NCBI GenBank assembly: GCA_032207245.1 | Contig: CM063506.1 | Span: 45,186,756 to 45,250,755, forward strand | Direction of reading: 5' to 3' | From: Pardosa pseudoannulata | Lineage: Eukaryota > Arthropoda > Arachnida > Araneae > Lycosidae | Length of the DNA: 64,000 bases | Shown: piece by piece, positions 1 to 12,300 of the stretch | Layout of the letters: each line of letters begins with the position of its first letter | How positions within the stretch are numbered: the first letter of the stretch is position 1 | The notes under the pieces: generated by a model | The model's database searches: none | The model's input: the letters and a program-made list of their open reading frames with translations, nothing else | What the model was told of the DNA's origin: nothing | Program-made: the position numbers and the translations under genes

Positions 1-830
1 TCTACCTGACTCCCTCCAATTCAAGCCAGATGTACTATGAATTCCAATTTCAGATGTTATGTGTAAGGTGAATCCTTTAACTCTAACAGGACCAATGTAT
101 ATTCTTTCTGAAGTAGAAATTCTCAAAACACATAAAGCTTTCTATCAGTTTCAACTAAATAAGTAGCACCATCTATCAAAAGAAATGCACTTTAATGATT
201 TTTCTTCATTCTAAAATCTTCACAAATGTTAAATATACTATTTACTAGAGTATATGTCGATAAGGTAGTGTATAAACATTAATGCCATCCTATACAGATG
301 AGTTAGATTAAAAGTAATGAATGCATGTTCTCATTTTCATTATTACAATAGTAAATATATCAAACAAAAATCTTTTGTAGCTTGTGATCCCATTATGATC
401 CCAACATGAAGCTTTGAGGATTAATTAACAATAATATGAGCAGTTTTTGAGATTTTTTTCAAAATTTTAAAAACTTGGCTTTTTGAGAAATTTAAATTTA
501 AATTTTTAAAAATATTTCAAGTCATCATGTGTTGTATATCATATGAAAGCCTATAAAAAAAGGTTTAAAATAACACCTTGCACATATCTCTAGCTTAATT
601 AGGTAAGTAGCAAGTGTAATTTAAAGGTATGCCGATAGTGTATTTTTTAGACAAATCTGGCAACTTTAAAGCCTTATAACTCCCAAACCAATTATTATTT
701 GAACATAAGATTTGGGGATTTTCTTTATTACCATGAAGTCACTTACTATACCAAATTTAATCAAAATTGGAGGGGGTCAGGTAGAATTTGTTCTAAAATT
801 GTGTTGATTTCACATGGAATAACCCTACTG
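1..830. mobile_element. MITE cut by the left window edge
   Basis: Bases 1-21 (TCTACCTGACTCCCTCC...) are an inverted copy of 765-785, one mismatch. The right end runs on as AGAATTTGTTC... to GGAATAACCCTACTG at 830, so the matching left terminus should lie just before the window. No coding sequence is visible inside. A non-autonomous DNA transposon with long inverted ends is the best reading. Confidence 0.7.
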
Positions 831-1157
831 TTAATTATCTACCACTACAGTGATTATCAAACCATATTTTTCTAGGGCACCGTATGTAAAACTCCTAGTA
901 GTATTACAAAATAATCTTTTGGAATGCATTTCAAACATAAGTTTTTTAAAAATAGTTATCAATAATTTTTATATAGGTTTGGTAAAAATCAATAAAAATA
1001 TTTTAGGTTGCATGATTTGTTGAATACATTTTAATACATTTAATAATAAACTGTCAGTTTTTCACTCTTAAGAAGTTATTTCCATGTAGTAAAAAACAGT
1101 CCATTATATCTGGGTAGGATAGTATTTCATAAGTTCACTTACACCAGTACTCACAGC

Positions 1158-1988
1158 CAGGGTTGGCATGATTTAAATCAGTTGATTCTTTAAAAAAAAA
1201 AAATCATTGATTTAAATCATTTTTTTTTTTTCACTTAAAACCTATATTCCAAAGACAGGAGAATTAGGAATCAGTCAGCACAGAAATACCAATAAGTAAA
1301 TAAGTGTAAATAGATAGCATGTGTTTTCCAAGAATTTAGGGGTTGTTATCAGAAAGTATGTAGTAGTGGTAGGTACAACAACTAGTTATGACTAGTAGAG
1401 TTCATTTTATGTAATGGGAGGTAAAGAGAGTATTACAGAACTTGAAATCCAGTTTATCTACTAAATAACAACAGCCATGGCATCATCTGCTAGAATAGAC
1501 AGTTTTCTTCTTTTGGTATTGTTCATTTTAGCCTTCATAACCAGTTAAGAGTGAATACGACCTCAAAACTAGTGTTTTTATTGAAACAGTTAAATCCATA
1601 ATTCATTGCTTAAAAAATATTGAAATGTAATTTTTTGTTTTTTTAATAAATAGTTTGCATTAAATGAATATTTAATTTGTTCTTTGAATTTACATCTTAT
1701 TTAGTTTGCACCATCCAATTACAAAATAATGAAATGTATTTAGATGAAAATTTATGTATTTAATTTTAGGTAATCAGTGTGTAGAATATACTAGATAAGT
1801 AAGTTGTTACTTATAACAAACTATTCCATGTATATTACAAAAAATATAAAAACACAACAATAATTAAAATAAGAATTCAGAAAAAAATCAAATAAATCTG
1901 ATTTAAATAAAAAAAAAATCTGGTTTAAATCAAGTAAATCTGATTTTTTTTTATTAAAAAAAAAAATCATGATTTTTTTTCAACCCTG
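1158..1988. mobile_element. hAT-type MITE with perfect 8-bp target duplication
   Basis: Ends CAGGGTTGG ... CAACCCTG are inverted, and CTCACAGC is duplicated exactly at 1150-1157 and 1989-1996. An 8-bp duplication with CAG ends is the hAT hallmark. Subterminal DNA is filled with TTTAAATCA / AAATCATGATTTT motifs in both orientations. There is no transposase, so it would need one in trans. Confidence 0.93.
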
Positions 1989-2052
1989 CTCACAGCAGTA
2001 TACAGCTGATACAACCTTATAATTGATATTAGTCTGAATATAAAATATACTA

Positions 2053-3008
2053 CAGTGGACTTCGCCTAATGTGACCACGGTTAATGTTATCAATCATTTA
2101 TTGTTATTGAAATCACTTGGTCTTGATTTTCTCTATTCATTTGTAAGTTAAAAATATCGCTTTATGTGATCATTACATCAATTAATGTTATCGAACCTCA
2201 TTTTAACTGGCAAAGGAATATTCACAATATATTCAGAAGGAACAATATATTCAGAATTTTTTTTTATTCCCTTTGCTGTTGTTTGAATTTCTGAGAATTC
2301 TTCCTCTTCCAACTATGGTAATGGGGAATGAACAAAGGAGTGGGAAATTACACGCTCCTGGAATTTTTCAGAAATATGCATGCCCGGTTGGTGATCAATG
2401 GTTTTCAGATACGCAGAAGGCAACACATTCTAATCAGAACTGAGAAGGAGCGTATTCACATTTTATGCCTTGCTCACTTACATGCATCTTGTCAATATGG
2501 AAGCCAGAAAGCGAAATGATTTAACATTAAACCAAAAGATTGAGCTTCCACATTAACAGAATCTGAAGTCTGTCAGATTGTTATAGGAAAACAGACGAAT
2601 GGTGGAACTTATGAGTCAGATGAAGAATCTCTTGATATTGAGCCTTCACCTACAAGTGCTGAAATGAGAAATGCATTGAAAGTGTTGAATCATGGAGTAC
2701 AACACTGCTCTGATGACTTTAAAAAACATTATGATTACAAACAATTTATCAATGAGCTTCTTAAAAATAATCGTAGACAGTCAACATCTGATTAATTTTT
2801 TGAATTATGTATACATTTCTTATGTTTTAAAGGATAATATACAGTACATAAATATAAGGTGAGTTTTTTCATTTTATTTAGTCTGCATAAATTAAAGGGG
2901 GAAGGGGGTAAAATTTATCTAATTTTGCATATCGTTTATTGCTATCAATCAGTTACTGTTATCAAAATCACAGTGTCCAAAACTGATCACATTAAGCAGA
3001 GTCCACTA
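2053..3008 (+). mobile_element. Tigger/pogo transposon, internally deleted
   Basis: Inverted ends CAGTGGACTTCGCCTAATG and its complement near 2988-3008, flanked by TA. Internally, reading RKRNDLTLNQKIEL (about 2503-2544) resembles the N-terminal HTH start of pogo/CENP-B transposases. About 2625-2790 (SLDIEPSPTSAEMRNAL ... YKQFINELL) resembles the C-terminal tail. The catalytic DDE core is missing. Confidence 0.85.
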
Positions 3009-3356
3009 TAGTTGTATCTAATCAATGAAGTGTATGACTATACACACATGCACATACTCACAATGTAAATTATAAAAAACAAAAAATTAAAAATTTTTAA
3101 ACTATGTAAATGATTTTATTCAATTAAAATACATTATTTAAAAATGAATACCAGTTGTGACAATTTATTGATAAGCAATCTAGTCATATTTTCCACAAAT
3201 TCAGTCAGAGTCATCTAATACCCAAATTGTTATTGAAGGTTACTACAAATGAATTTGATTTTTCATAGGACTGTTTCAAGATTGTTCTATCCATTTATGA
3301 TTTAGGTATCAGATAATCTTCACTAAAGTAATTTTTAAAATTTATTTTTATTGCAG

Positions 3357-3417
3357 TATGAAATCTGATATAGCAAGTAGAGAAAGTTCAGAAAATGTTC
3401 GGCAATCTATTTTTGAA
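3357..3417 (+). CDS. CEP192: CEP192 exon 1 of those visible (residues 1-20)
   Basis: Acceptor TTGCAG at 3351-3356 and donor GTGAGT at 3418. The exon holds [10 protein letters not shown] followed by [10 protein letters not shown] and ends in phase 0. The single T before ATG would be the third base of an upstream codon if coding begins earlier. No convincing upstream exon is visible in 1-3356, which is largely transposon sequence. This is the least certain exon because it is short and its start role is unresolved. Confidence 0.65.
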
Positions 3418-6004
3418 GTGAGTTTTTATTTCACTGACAGGATGAAATTCAAAAGCAATTAAATTCAAATGTTGTAGTGTATTCATTGATACATGTATTT
3501 TTTTAGAATATCCAACCATCGTTTAATTCCTTGTACCAGCAACTTTTATCTGGAAAAAAAGATTTAGTTGACAAGAACAAAAATACAAGGAATCCACAGA
3601 CAATCAGAGTTTGTCCATTTTTAGATATGAGTTCCTTTGAAGTTGAGCCCATACTTGGTAAGAAGAGTGAATCTAGCAATTATTCTGATGTTGAGAATAC
3701 CCGCTGCAATCAGGTATTTTATTTTTTATACTTTGTTTTGTTTTACTAATTTAATTTGAATATTGTTTACTGGAATCTGAGAAACATTTTTGCATTATAC
3801 TGCTGAATAAGAGGTGTTTGTTCTCCTAGGAAACTTCAAAATTTTGTGGATTCCACACTCATGGATTTCCTGACAAATAAAATTACAAACTATTCCAATT
3901 TACTCTATTCTATTTACTTTGAAAGCAAATCAAAGATTACAGCATTTTCTTAGTGATTTTCAGATAATTCCTTGACTGCTTTGATGCAGTACTTGACTCA
4001 CCTTAACCAGTTAAAGAACAGACATGCCAACTACTCCGGATTATCCAGAGTTGCTCTGGAGAAATGAGAAAATTTGACAACTTTAAAAATTCCATAGATT
4101 GCTCTGGAAAATAACAAAACTTTTGAACAGCTAAAAGATTACAATTCAGCAATTAAATACAAAGTTTTGCAAAAAATAATGCTGAATATTACTCTTTTCA
4201 CACAGCATGTTAAAAGTTTTCAGTACTGTGCGGAAAAACCAAACTGAATTTAGGTCAAATTTGAGTAGACAAACTCTAGAATCCCTAATGATAAAAAAAA
4301 ATAGAAATATTTGAATCAAGGTCAATGTTGCTATAATAAACACTGTTCTGAAAAATAAGTTGTTAAAGCTAAAAAAACTACTCAAAAACTTTTAAATGCA
4401 TAAATTTTAATTTATCTTTTACAATGTACTATGTAAATATTTTAAATGTAATTTTAATTCAGAAACCATTAAGATATGTACTTGTGTATAATCTGTAATT
4501 ATCATGCTAAAATTTCAAACCAAGCTATTGCTCCGGACACAAGTGCCTGAATGTTGGCAAGTCTGCTAGTAATGGAATAGTTAGGGTCTAATGAACTTTA
4601 TTTAGTCTTCATTAGAATGAGTTTTTATAAAACCAATGACGTCTGATTTTAGTTTAAGGTTTTACTAAATCTGGGGTTCTCAAAATGGGTGCCACAGCAC
4701 CCTGTGTGCCATGAGTGTAAGCCATAGGTGCTGTAGTAATTACCAGAAATAATAAATGGTTCATCCAACTCATTTAAATTAGCATTAAATTTGTACTTTT
4801 ACCCCCCTTCATATTCAAAGCTGTTTTAAGGGTGGCTATACTTTAAATATTTTTAGCTTGACAAGGGTGCTGGGGTGAAAGTCCAAGAATTTCTGCACTA
4901 GGGCTCTCAAAGCTTTTTTAAAACTAGAATTTGTTTCATCACTACTTTTCTTCTAAATATGTTGTTGACTAGAACAAAGTCCAGTAAATTAATTCTTATT
5001 TACAAATTTGGAGCAAATTCTATCACTTTTATCAATTTGCAGCATTAATAGACAATACTGAAGCAAAAATTCTAAGCAAGTAAAATGACTGTTTGGACTG
5101 CTCAGCATTATTTTCTTGTGCTCTACTGTCAAATTTTTAAATGCAATGAATTATGTTGAATATACTTTCTAAAGAAAAAGGCTTTTATCAAGAAATATGT
5201 AGTCTAATATGAGATATATGTAGTCTAATACGAATATTTGTTGCTGTATTTTAAAATTGACTGATTTTTCATCAAAGTTTATTTCAACCCTCTACAGAAT
5301 CAATTTTTTGATTATTTGTTGTTTTTTAGGGAGCAATATAAAAAAAATACTGCTATTGTCTTTTTAAATTATTTTACTGATTTGTGACAACTTTTATTTG
5401 ATTCAAGGTTTATGCTCAATTTATTATATGAATAAATTTATAAGCATTTTGTAATATTTGTATTTAATATTTCAGAGCCTTTCAGTAGACTTTTGTCCAG
5501 AGCAAATATCTGCTAGATCTTCATCTTTTAGGTCTTCTAGGCAATTTGACACATTTTCTGCTGAAAAATCTACCGAAGTTTCAGATATCAAAAATGAAGA
5601 AAACATCAGTCAAAATGTTTCATTTAATCATTATGAACAATCTTTTCCTAGTGAAGATTTAGAAAATGAAGTTCTGGATGGATCACATTTACAAGTATCA
5701 AAAACAAAAGATTTTCAGTTTGATGGAAATGAAATTAGTGAAAACAAAGGTATATTTTCATATGCATATGTTAATTTCTAAATGTTTCAAAACTTTTATA
5801 TGATAATTTTCCATCTTAGAAAAAATAAGTCTTACCCAAATGATTTATTTATTTTATATGAAAAATCTGGTTTTTATAGGATTTTTGATGAAAACTTTTT
5901 TTCCATCAAACTTTTGCTAAATATGCCTAAATAGAGTGCTTCTCTGTTGTTGTTTATGATTTATATGGGATGAAAGTGGGTAGGAGAAACTTACAAATTC
6001 TTAC

Positions 6005-6047
<43 letters not shown>

Positions 6048-6048
6048 C

Positions 6049-6111
<63 letters not shown>

Positions 6112-7251
6112 TGTAATATCAATATTTAAGCCCTAAAGCCTATCCAAAATTATCACTTTTCCCCATTCCTTATACTAAATCTTAATTTTTTCTCTCTGTA
6201 TTAATCATATTTTCCCAGCCATGCAATTTGAACAAGGAAGTTTTCATACCTTGAGCCGAATCCCGAAAAATCTGTAACGATCAGCAATAATACTGTTCTG
6301 AAATGCCACACTTTGGCAGGTGTTTCTAATCAAAGGTTACTCTAAGCAATTAACTGTTGCCTCAGCATTTTCCCACAACCACACGGTATTTGGTTGTCTC
6401 TTGCAAAAGGTTGGCATTATTTTGTTTTGTTATTAGTGACCAAATTAGTTGAAATTCAAAGCATTTTTGTTTCAAATCATGAATCTATTGCAATTCTTTT
6501 ATTTGGGAAACATATATATGGATAAGCATATTCACTACATGCTATTTGATACCAGAGTATGTAGATTCAAATCCTTGCTCAAATATTCATAAAGTTTCAG
6601 AATAAACTTTAATTAGTCCTGGTCTCATTAACCTTTGTATTAAAAAAATAAATCGTAGTGTTTTCAAGAAATATTGCCTTCTTTATTATAAATAATGGTT
6701 TAAGCAATGATTGTATTTTTCACAAAATGTTAAAAAACCTTGTAAAAGACAATTTTAAGTCTCTTTTGCAAAAAGGCTTCTTAAAATTCATTTTTACATT
6801 TGAGGAGTGGTTCAGTTTAACAGAGCAGAGAATTCTGAACCTAGGTGTTTTGGAGAGAAAATAATTTTAAAAATTAAACAAAGGTGTGTTTGGTTATTTT
6901 TGATGTTTTTTTATTACAATTTTTTTATATGGTACTTTAAAAATTCGAACTTTTAGCTATATTTGGCATTTTAGCATTTTGCTAAAGGTATTTGTCTCTT
7001 CTATTTTTACTTGTTCACTAAAGAATTTTTTTATCTAGCCTAAACCCAACAATGGTGTAAATATTATTCTTAAATTGATTATTATTTATATTTATGATTT
7101 ATTTATTATTATTGATTAATATTTATTATACTTAAATTTCTTTTTCAAAGAAATCAGATTTAAGTTTATTTAAAAGTTAACTGTTAAATAGCTGTTTTGC
7201 ATACAGTCAGCTATTGCTTACTTCTTTTTGGTTAAAAAAATATAGTAACAA

Positions 7252-7314
<63 letters not shown>

Positions 7315-9292
7315 ATAAGTAACAAATTACTAAAAATTTTCTTTTCTTTTATACACATACTTAATATAATTTATTAGTATGTACAGCATTGAGTAAAAAA
7401 TTTAAAATTTCTTAAGCATGTTCACATTTGTTTCATGTATGTAAAAATGGTAATAAAAATGCTAAATATCACTGAATGAAAAGAGGCCAATTTCTAAAAA
7501 AATTGAATTAGAATATACTGAATATCTACTTTAGTTTATTTAAATTAACTAAACTACAATATCTGATTGGAAAAAATAAATTCAACTAAATGGCCTAAAT
7601 ATATTAGTTTGTCCTTATTATAACTTTAAGTGCTATTCAAAAGTGCAAAATTATCAAAGGAAGTGGTTATCAAGCTTTAGGTCTTAGTAATGATGATAAT
7701 AACAATAATAATAATAATAATTTTTTTTCTAAAATAAAAGTCATGAATGTATTGCAGTAAATCCTGGAAAAAAATTGTTACATGTATTCAGGGTTAAAGT
7801 TTATAAAATTGTTTTTGCTGGTATTAAGTTTTAAAGAAATGTTTGTTTGGAATTTTAAAATGCAACTAATTTCTATTTTAGATTCTGGATTTTCAGCAAA
7901 ATCAGGTGATTCTAATACTTTTACAGAAAAGTTTTCAAAAAGTGAAAATGAATGTGGAGATTTAGGTTTTAATTCTCAATTGTTAAACAATGATTTTTCA
8001 TGTGTTATCTCTGATGGTGGGAACTGGTGTAGTCAACTTGGAATTTCAGAGTCTGAATTTTTCAGTTCAGGTATGTTTTACTTCCATTTCTATGTTCTTA
8101 TATTTTGATCTAAACACAATTTAAATGTTTAATATTAAAATCTTATATCAGTATTAATATTTTTTTTACTTTGTGTTTTAGATACTGTTGATTAATTTAG
8201 TTATAGCAAAATGCTAAATTATTTGTTTACTAGCATATAGCCCGTCATATGGCGGGGTTAGGGGTACCATTTCCCCTTTTATATAGAATAAATGTTCCAT
8301 TTTACAATTATGCTGACAAAAAATTATTCGTTTTAAACTTTACTCGCTTTAAATTTTGCTAACCCTAACTCATCAAGAATCCAATATGGATGCCTCTATC
8401 CATTTCAGGTCTTTTGACCACTGCAGAATGTAATTGATTCAAAGATGTAAGTTCGGGAAAATCTCCAGAAGTTCAACAGTGATGTCAAATATTGAGGAGT
8501 ACAGTTAAATCGCAAACAGCAAGCAATCTAGAACAGTGATACAGAGATCAGCGATGGGGCTGTTTGAATGCCCTCGATAGTTCAGTATACATTGAGTGAA
8601 TCAAAGAGATCTTTGAGATTGAAGATCACAATCACAAGTCATTTCGGTTCACTGCCAAAAGACTGTGTTTCAATCATAAAATATAAAAAGATCAAAATAA
8701 ACATGCTCTGTCCCTAACTCAACAAGAATCCAATATGGATGTCTCTATCTATTCCAGGTCCAACGGCTTCATAAATTCGCGGACAGATGGACAGATAACT
8801 TAGGCTATTACTATATAGGAGACTGTTGCAAGTTATTGAGCTTAGTTTCAAATAGACTTCAAATTTTGAATTTATAAAAGCCATCCTCTTTATTTTAAAC
8901 TAATTTATGAGTATGCTGAGTGAAGGGAAATTGATTTTTCCTGTTTTCCATAGTGGCCATAAGAACTATACTAAGAGCAATGAATATTTAATGATAGATA
9001 GAAAATATTTTTATTTCTGTCAAAATAAAAAGCAACAAAAACTACAAAGTAGAATTAGAGTTTAATCTTTGTATCACTTTGTTCCAATTTAACATGTCCA
9101 AATATTTATGTGATTTAAATCAGTGATAAAAATCAGTTTTACTAATTGTTACTGTTCTACAAAACTGCAGTTGTCTCAATTTACTTTTAAAATCCATATG
9201 AAATGACTATATTAAATATCTCATATCAAAGTTTAATTTATTGCTTGGTCATATTCACATGATTATTACAAAAGTAATTTTTGGATTTGCTC

Positions 9293-9326
<34 letters not shown>

Positions 9327-12300
9327 GTTGAAATGCATAAATATATTTCTCACAGAGATTGTTTCAAATTCTTTTTATCAATTGTATTTTAAAAGAAGTA
9401 CTTATTTAAAAGTTGTGAATAGTGCAATATTAATTATAATATGTCAATTATAAAGTGCAATGTTATTTTCTTCAGGAATCTGTTCATTGATTTACATTTT
9501 ACAGTTATTTGCTCAATTATAATCATACCATTATGTTATATTTTCATGTAATGTTTCACGTTACCACACCAGACACAGAAAAATATCTGGAAAGAAACTA
9601 ATGTGATTTGTTTTAATTGATAGATTTTTTAAAAAAAATATACTTAAAGTGAAATCTAAATTTAATAATGCAAATCAGATTTTTATTATGGGATAAAATC
9701 TTGAGTATTTTTATTTAAAAAGTTGATTAAATTTTGATTATCAGAAAAAATATATTTGTATGATCAAAACTTGTTTAATTCAAATCTCAAGGAATGCAAA
9801 ACATTTTTAATTATTTCACTTTTTTTTAATGTAATATTTGTATTTTGTGATTCTTAATTTGCTATCTTCTGTTTCTCCATTAGATTAATCAGTATCTTTG
9901 TTCTGTATTTCATCTATGATTCCCATGTCAGTCTATTGTCCACAATGTCTTAATCAACATTTAAATGATTATTTGGTGGTATTGGACATTAATGAATGTA
10001 TCCTACTATTCTGATGCTAGCACCCCTGTACATTCATTTATAATTATTTCAGATTGACAACCATTTTCTTTATTGGCTTTTCTTGAAGTTGGCTGTAGGG
10101 AAGCAGTTCATTATTACTTGTTTTTATACTTTTACATGCACTACTTATTATTCAAGCTGCAACAAGTAAATCAATTTGTGTTTGCATGTAGGAATCAAAG
10201 TTATCTAAGATTTTTAAAACCCTTGGGAAGACTTATAACTGACTTAATAATAGACTTAAACCCCTTATAGAATTTTCCATTCTTTATAGTGCTTACAAGC
10301 ATTGATTGCAAATGGATTAGAACAAATTAAAGGTGCAATTCTTATAGAAATTCACTATTTCTGGAATATATATATTTTTTTTGAAAGTGGAGACCTTTCT
10401 GAATTTAACCAAACATTTGCAATTTTTTTTTAATTAACCATATAATTATAGCATTACACTTTTATATATTTTCATGTACAAGCCAAGAGTTTCTGGGACT
10501 TTTTATAGAGCTAAAGTATGGGTTCGGCTTATATATGAATCTATGAAACAAATGTATTATAAAGTTCTCTTTGACAACCCCAAAAAGTTATGAAATTTGG
10601 CAAAAACAAACACAATGTTAAATATATATATAATAAAAAAACACCTTCCGAGATATGAAACAAGAAAAACATAAAAATGGAAAAATAAATTTAGAAGGTG
10701 TCTTACCTGTGCTATAATCAATCTAAAATAGGAAGCCATATAGAAAGAAAAAAACAGCCAAAATTTCAAACACATCAAGAGATCCTACATTAAATCTGTA
10801 ACAGATCTGCTGATTTATAAACATATATAAGGCAGAAGTAAGTGATAAATTGCAAAAGATAGCGCTTTTAATTTTTCTTTAGTTAATATTTCATAAATAT
10901 ATTTTAAAAATGGAAAGCTTCTTATAAGGTTATTAGGATTAAAACTATTGTCTTTGGTGTCTAATAAGCAAAAATATTGCTGCATGATCCTGTGCCACAA
11001 TTCTCAAGCTGGGTCTCATGGCAGTAATCAAGAAAAGTCATCGTAAAATTGTGAAATTATCAAAGCAAGCATGACAATGCTTAAAAGTTAAAATTTGCCT
11101 TTCTTTGCAAATGTTGAAACATGCTAAGAAATGTCTTTGTATATATATATATATATATTTTTTTTTCAAAGTGCAGCCAATCCTCTACTTCTGAAGTTTT
11201 CAAACGGCTACATTAAAAAGAGTTTTAAAATGTTTAGCACTTCATTTTGCAGCAATTTGACTGGAAAATATTTAATCTGTTTTACTTGCTTGGCAATTTG
11301 TTTTAAATGTTAGGGAGAATGTGTTTCATTTCAACTTATATGTTGGTTTTGAACTTTTGGTAAATTTTTCAACAAAAAACACACTCTCCGCTTATATACA
11401 GATAGGCTTATAATTGGAAATATATGGTATAGAGGAAGTTTGTGTAAAACTTAAATCATTCAAGTTCAACTGGAATTTGATTTGTGCACCTGGGGCTAAT
11501 GCCCTTGCTTGTATAGATATCCATGTTCTGGAGACAGAAGTCTATTTATTAAAAATAAATACCACTGGCATGTTCAGTTTCCAAAAAATGTGAAACCATA
11601 AATTCTTAAAGGAGAGAGCAATAGGTTTTTGAGATTCACCACACCACTCTCACAGTTTATTTTTCATCCTATTGCAATTTATTAGTTTATTTCCTTTCTT
11701 GAATACCTGAGTCGGATGATAGCCAAATAATAGGGTGCTGCTCTTCAGTACCAAAGTCTGCAGGTTCAAATCCTGCTGATGGATGTTCATAGCTATTCAG
11801 AATCAGCTTTAAGCAGTAGCTCCAAGTCTACCCTTTGTGTAGCAAAAAAGTAAATTAGAGCTCTTCAGTATCGAAGTCTCAGGCTTGCAATCCTGTCACT
11901 TTTCTCACCTTTAGTCACTTTTTTTACAATTGATCACTTTTAGTCACTTTTTTAAGTAAAAAGTCACTTTTTGTCACTTTTTTCATGGTGTATCACAGCA
12001 AAAGTCTCTTGTTGAAAAAAGAAAATCTGAATTAATAACAAACTATTTTAATAAAAGACCAAAAATGTGATGCTCTAATCTTATTTTTCTTATTAAAATG
12101 TAATTAGTCGTATGGCTTCCAGAATTTAGAGATTTTAAAAAGTCATAAAGAAGTTCCTGAAATGTTCCTGATTTGTACTGAAATGTACATTTAATATGTT
12201 GAAGTAATTTACGTCAAAGCACACATTTCTCTCTTTCTTTTTCTTCATAATTTTTGTTTAGATACTCTAATCTAGCTATGTACATATTTCAAAACATCAT

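Noticed and set aside
601..606. GTAAGT donor-like site that might end an upstream exon
   Set aside because: No open frame or acceptor precedes it, and it lies inside the left-edge MITE.
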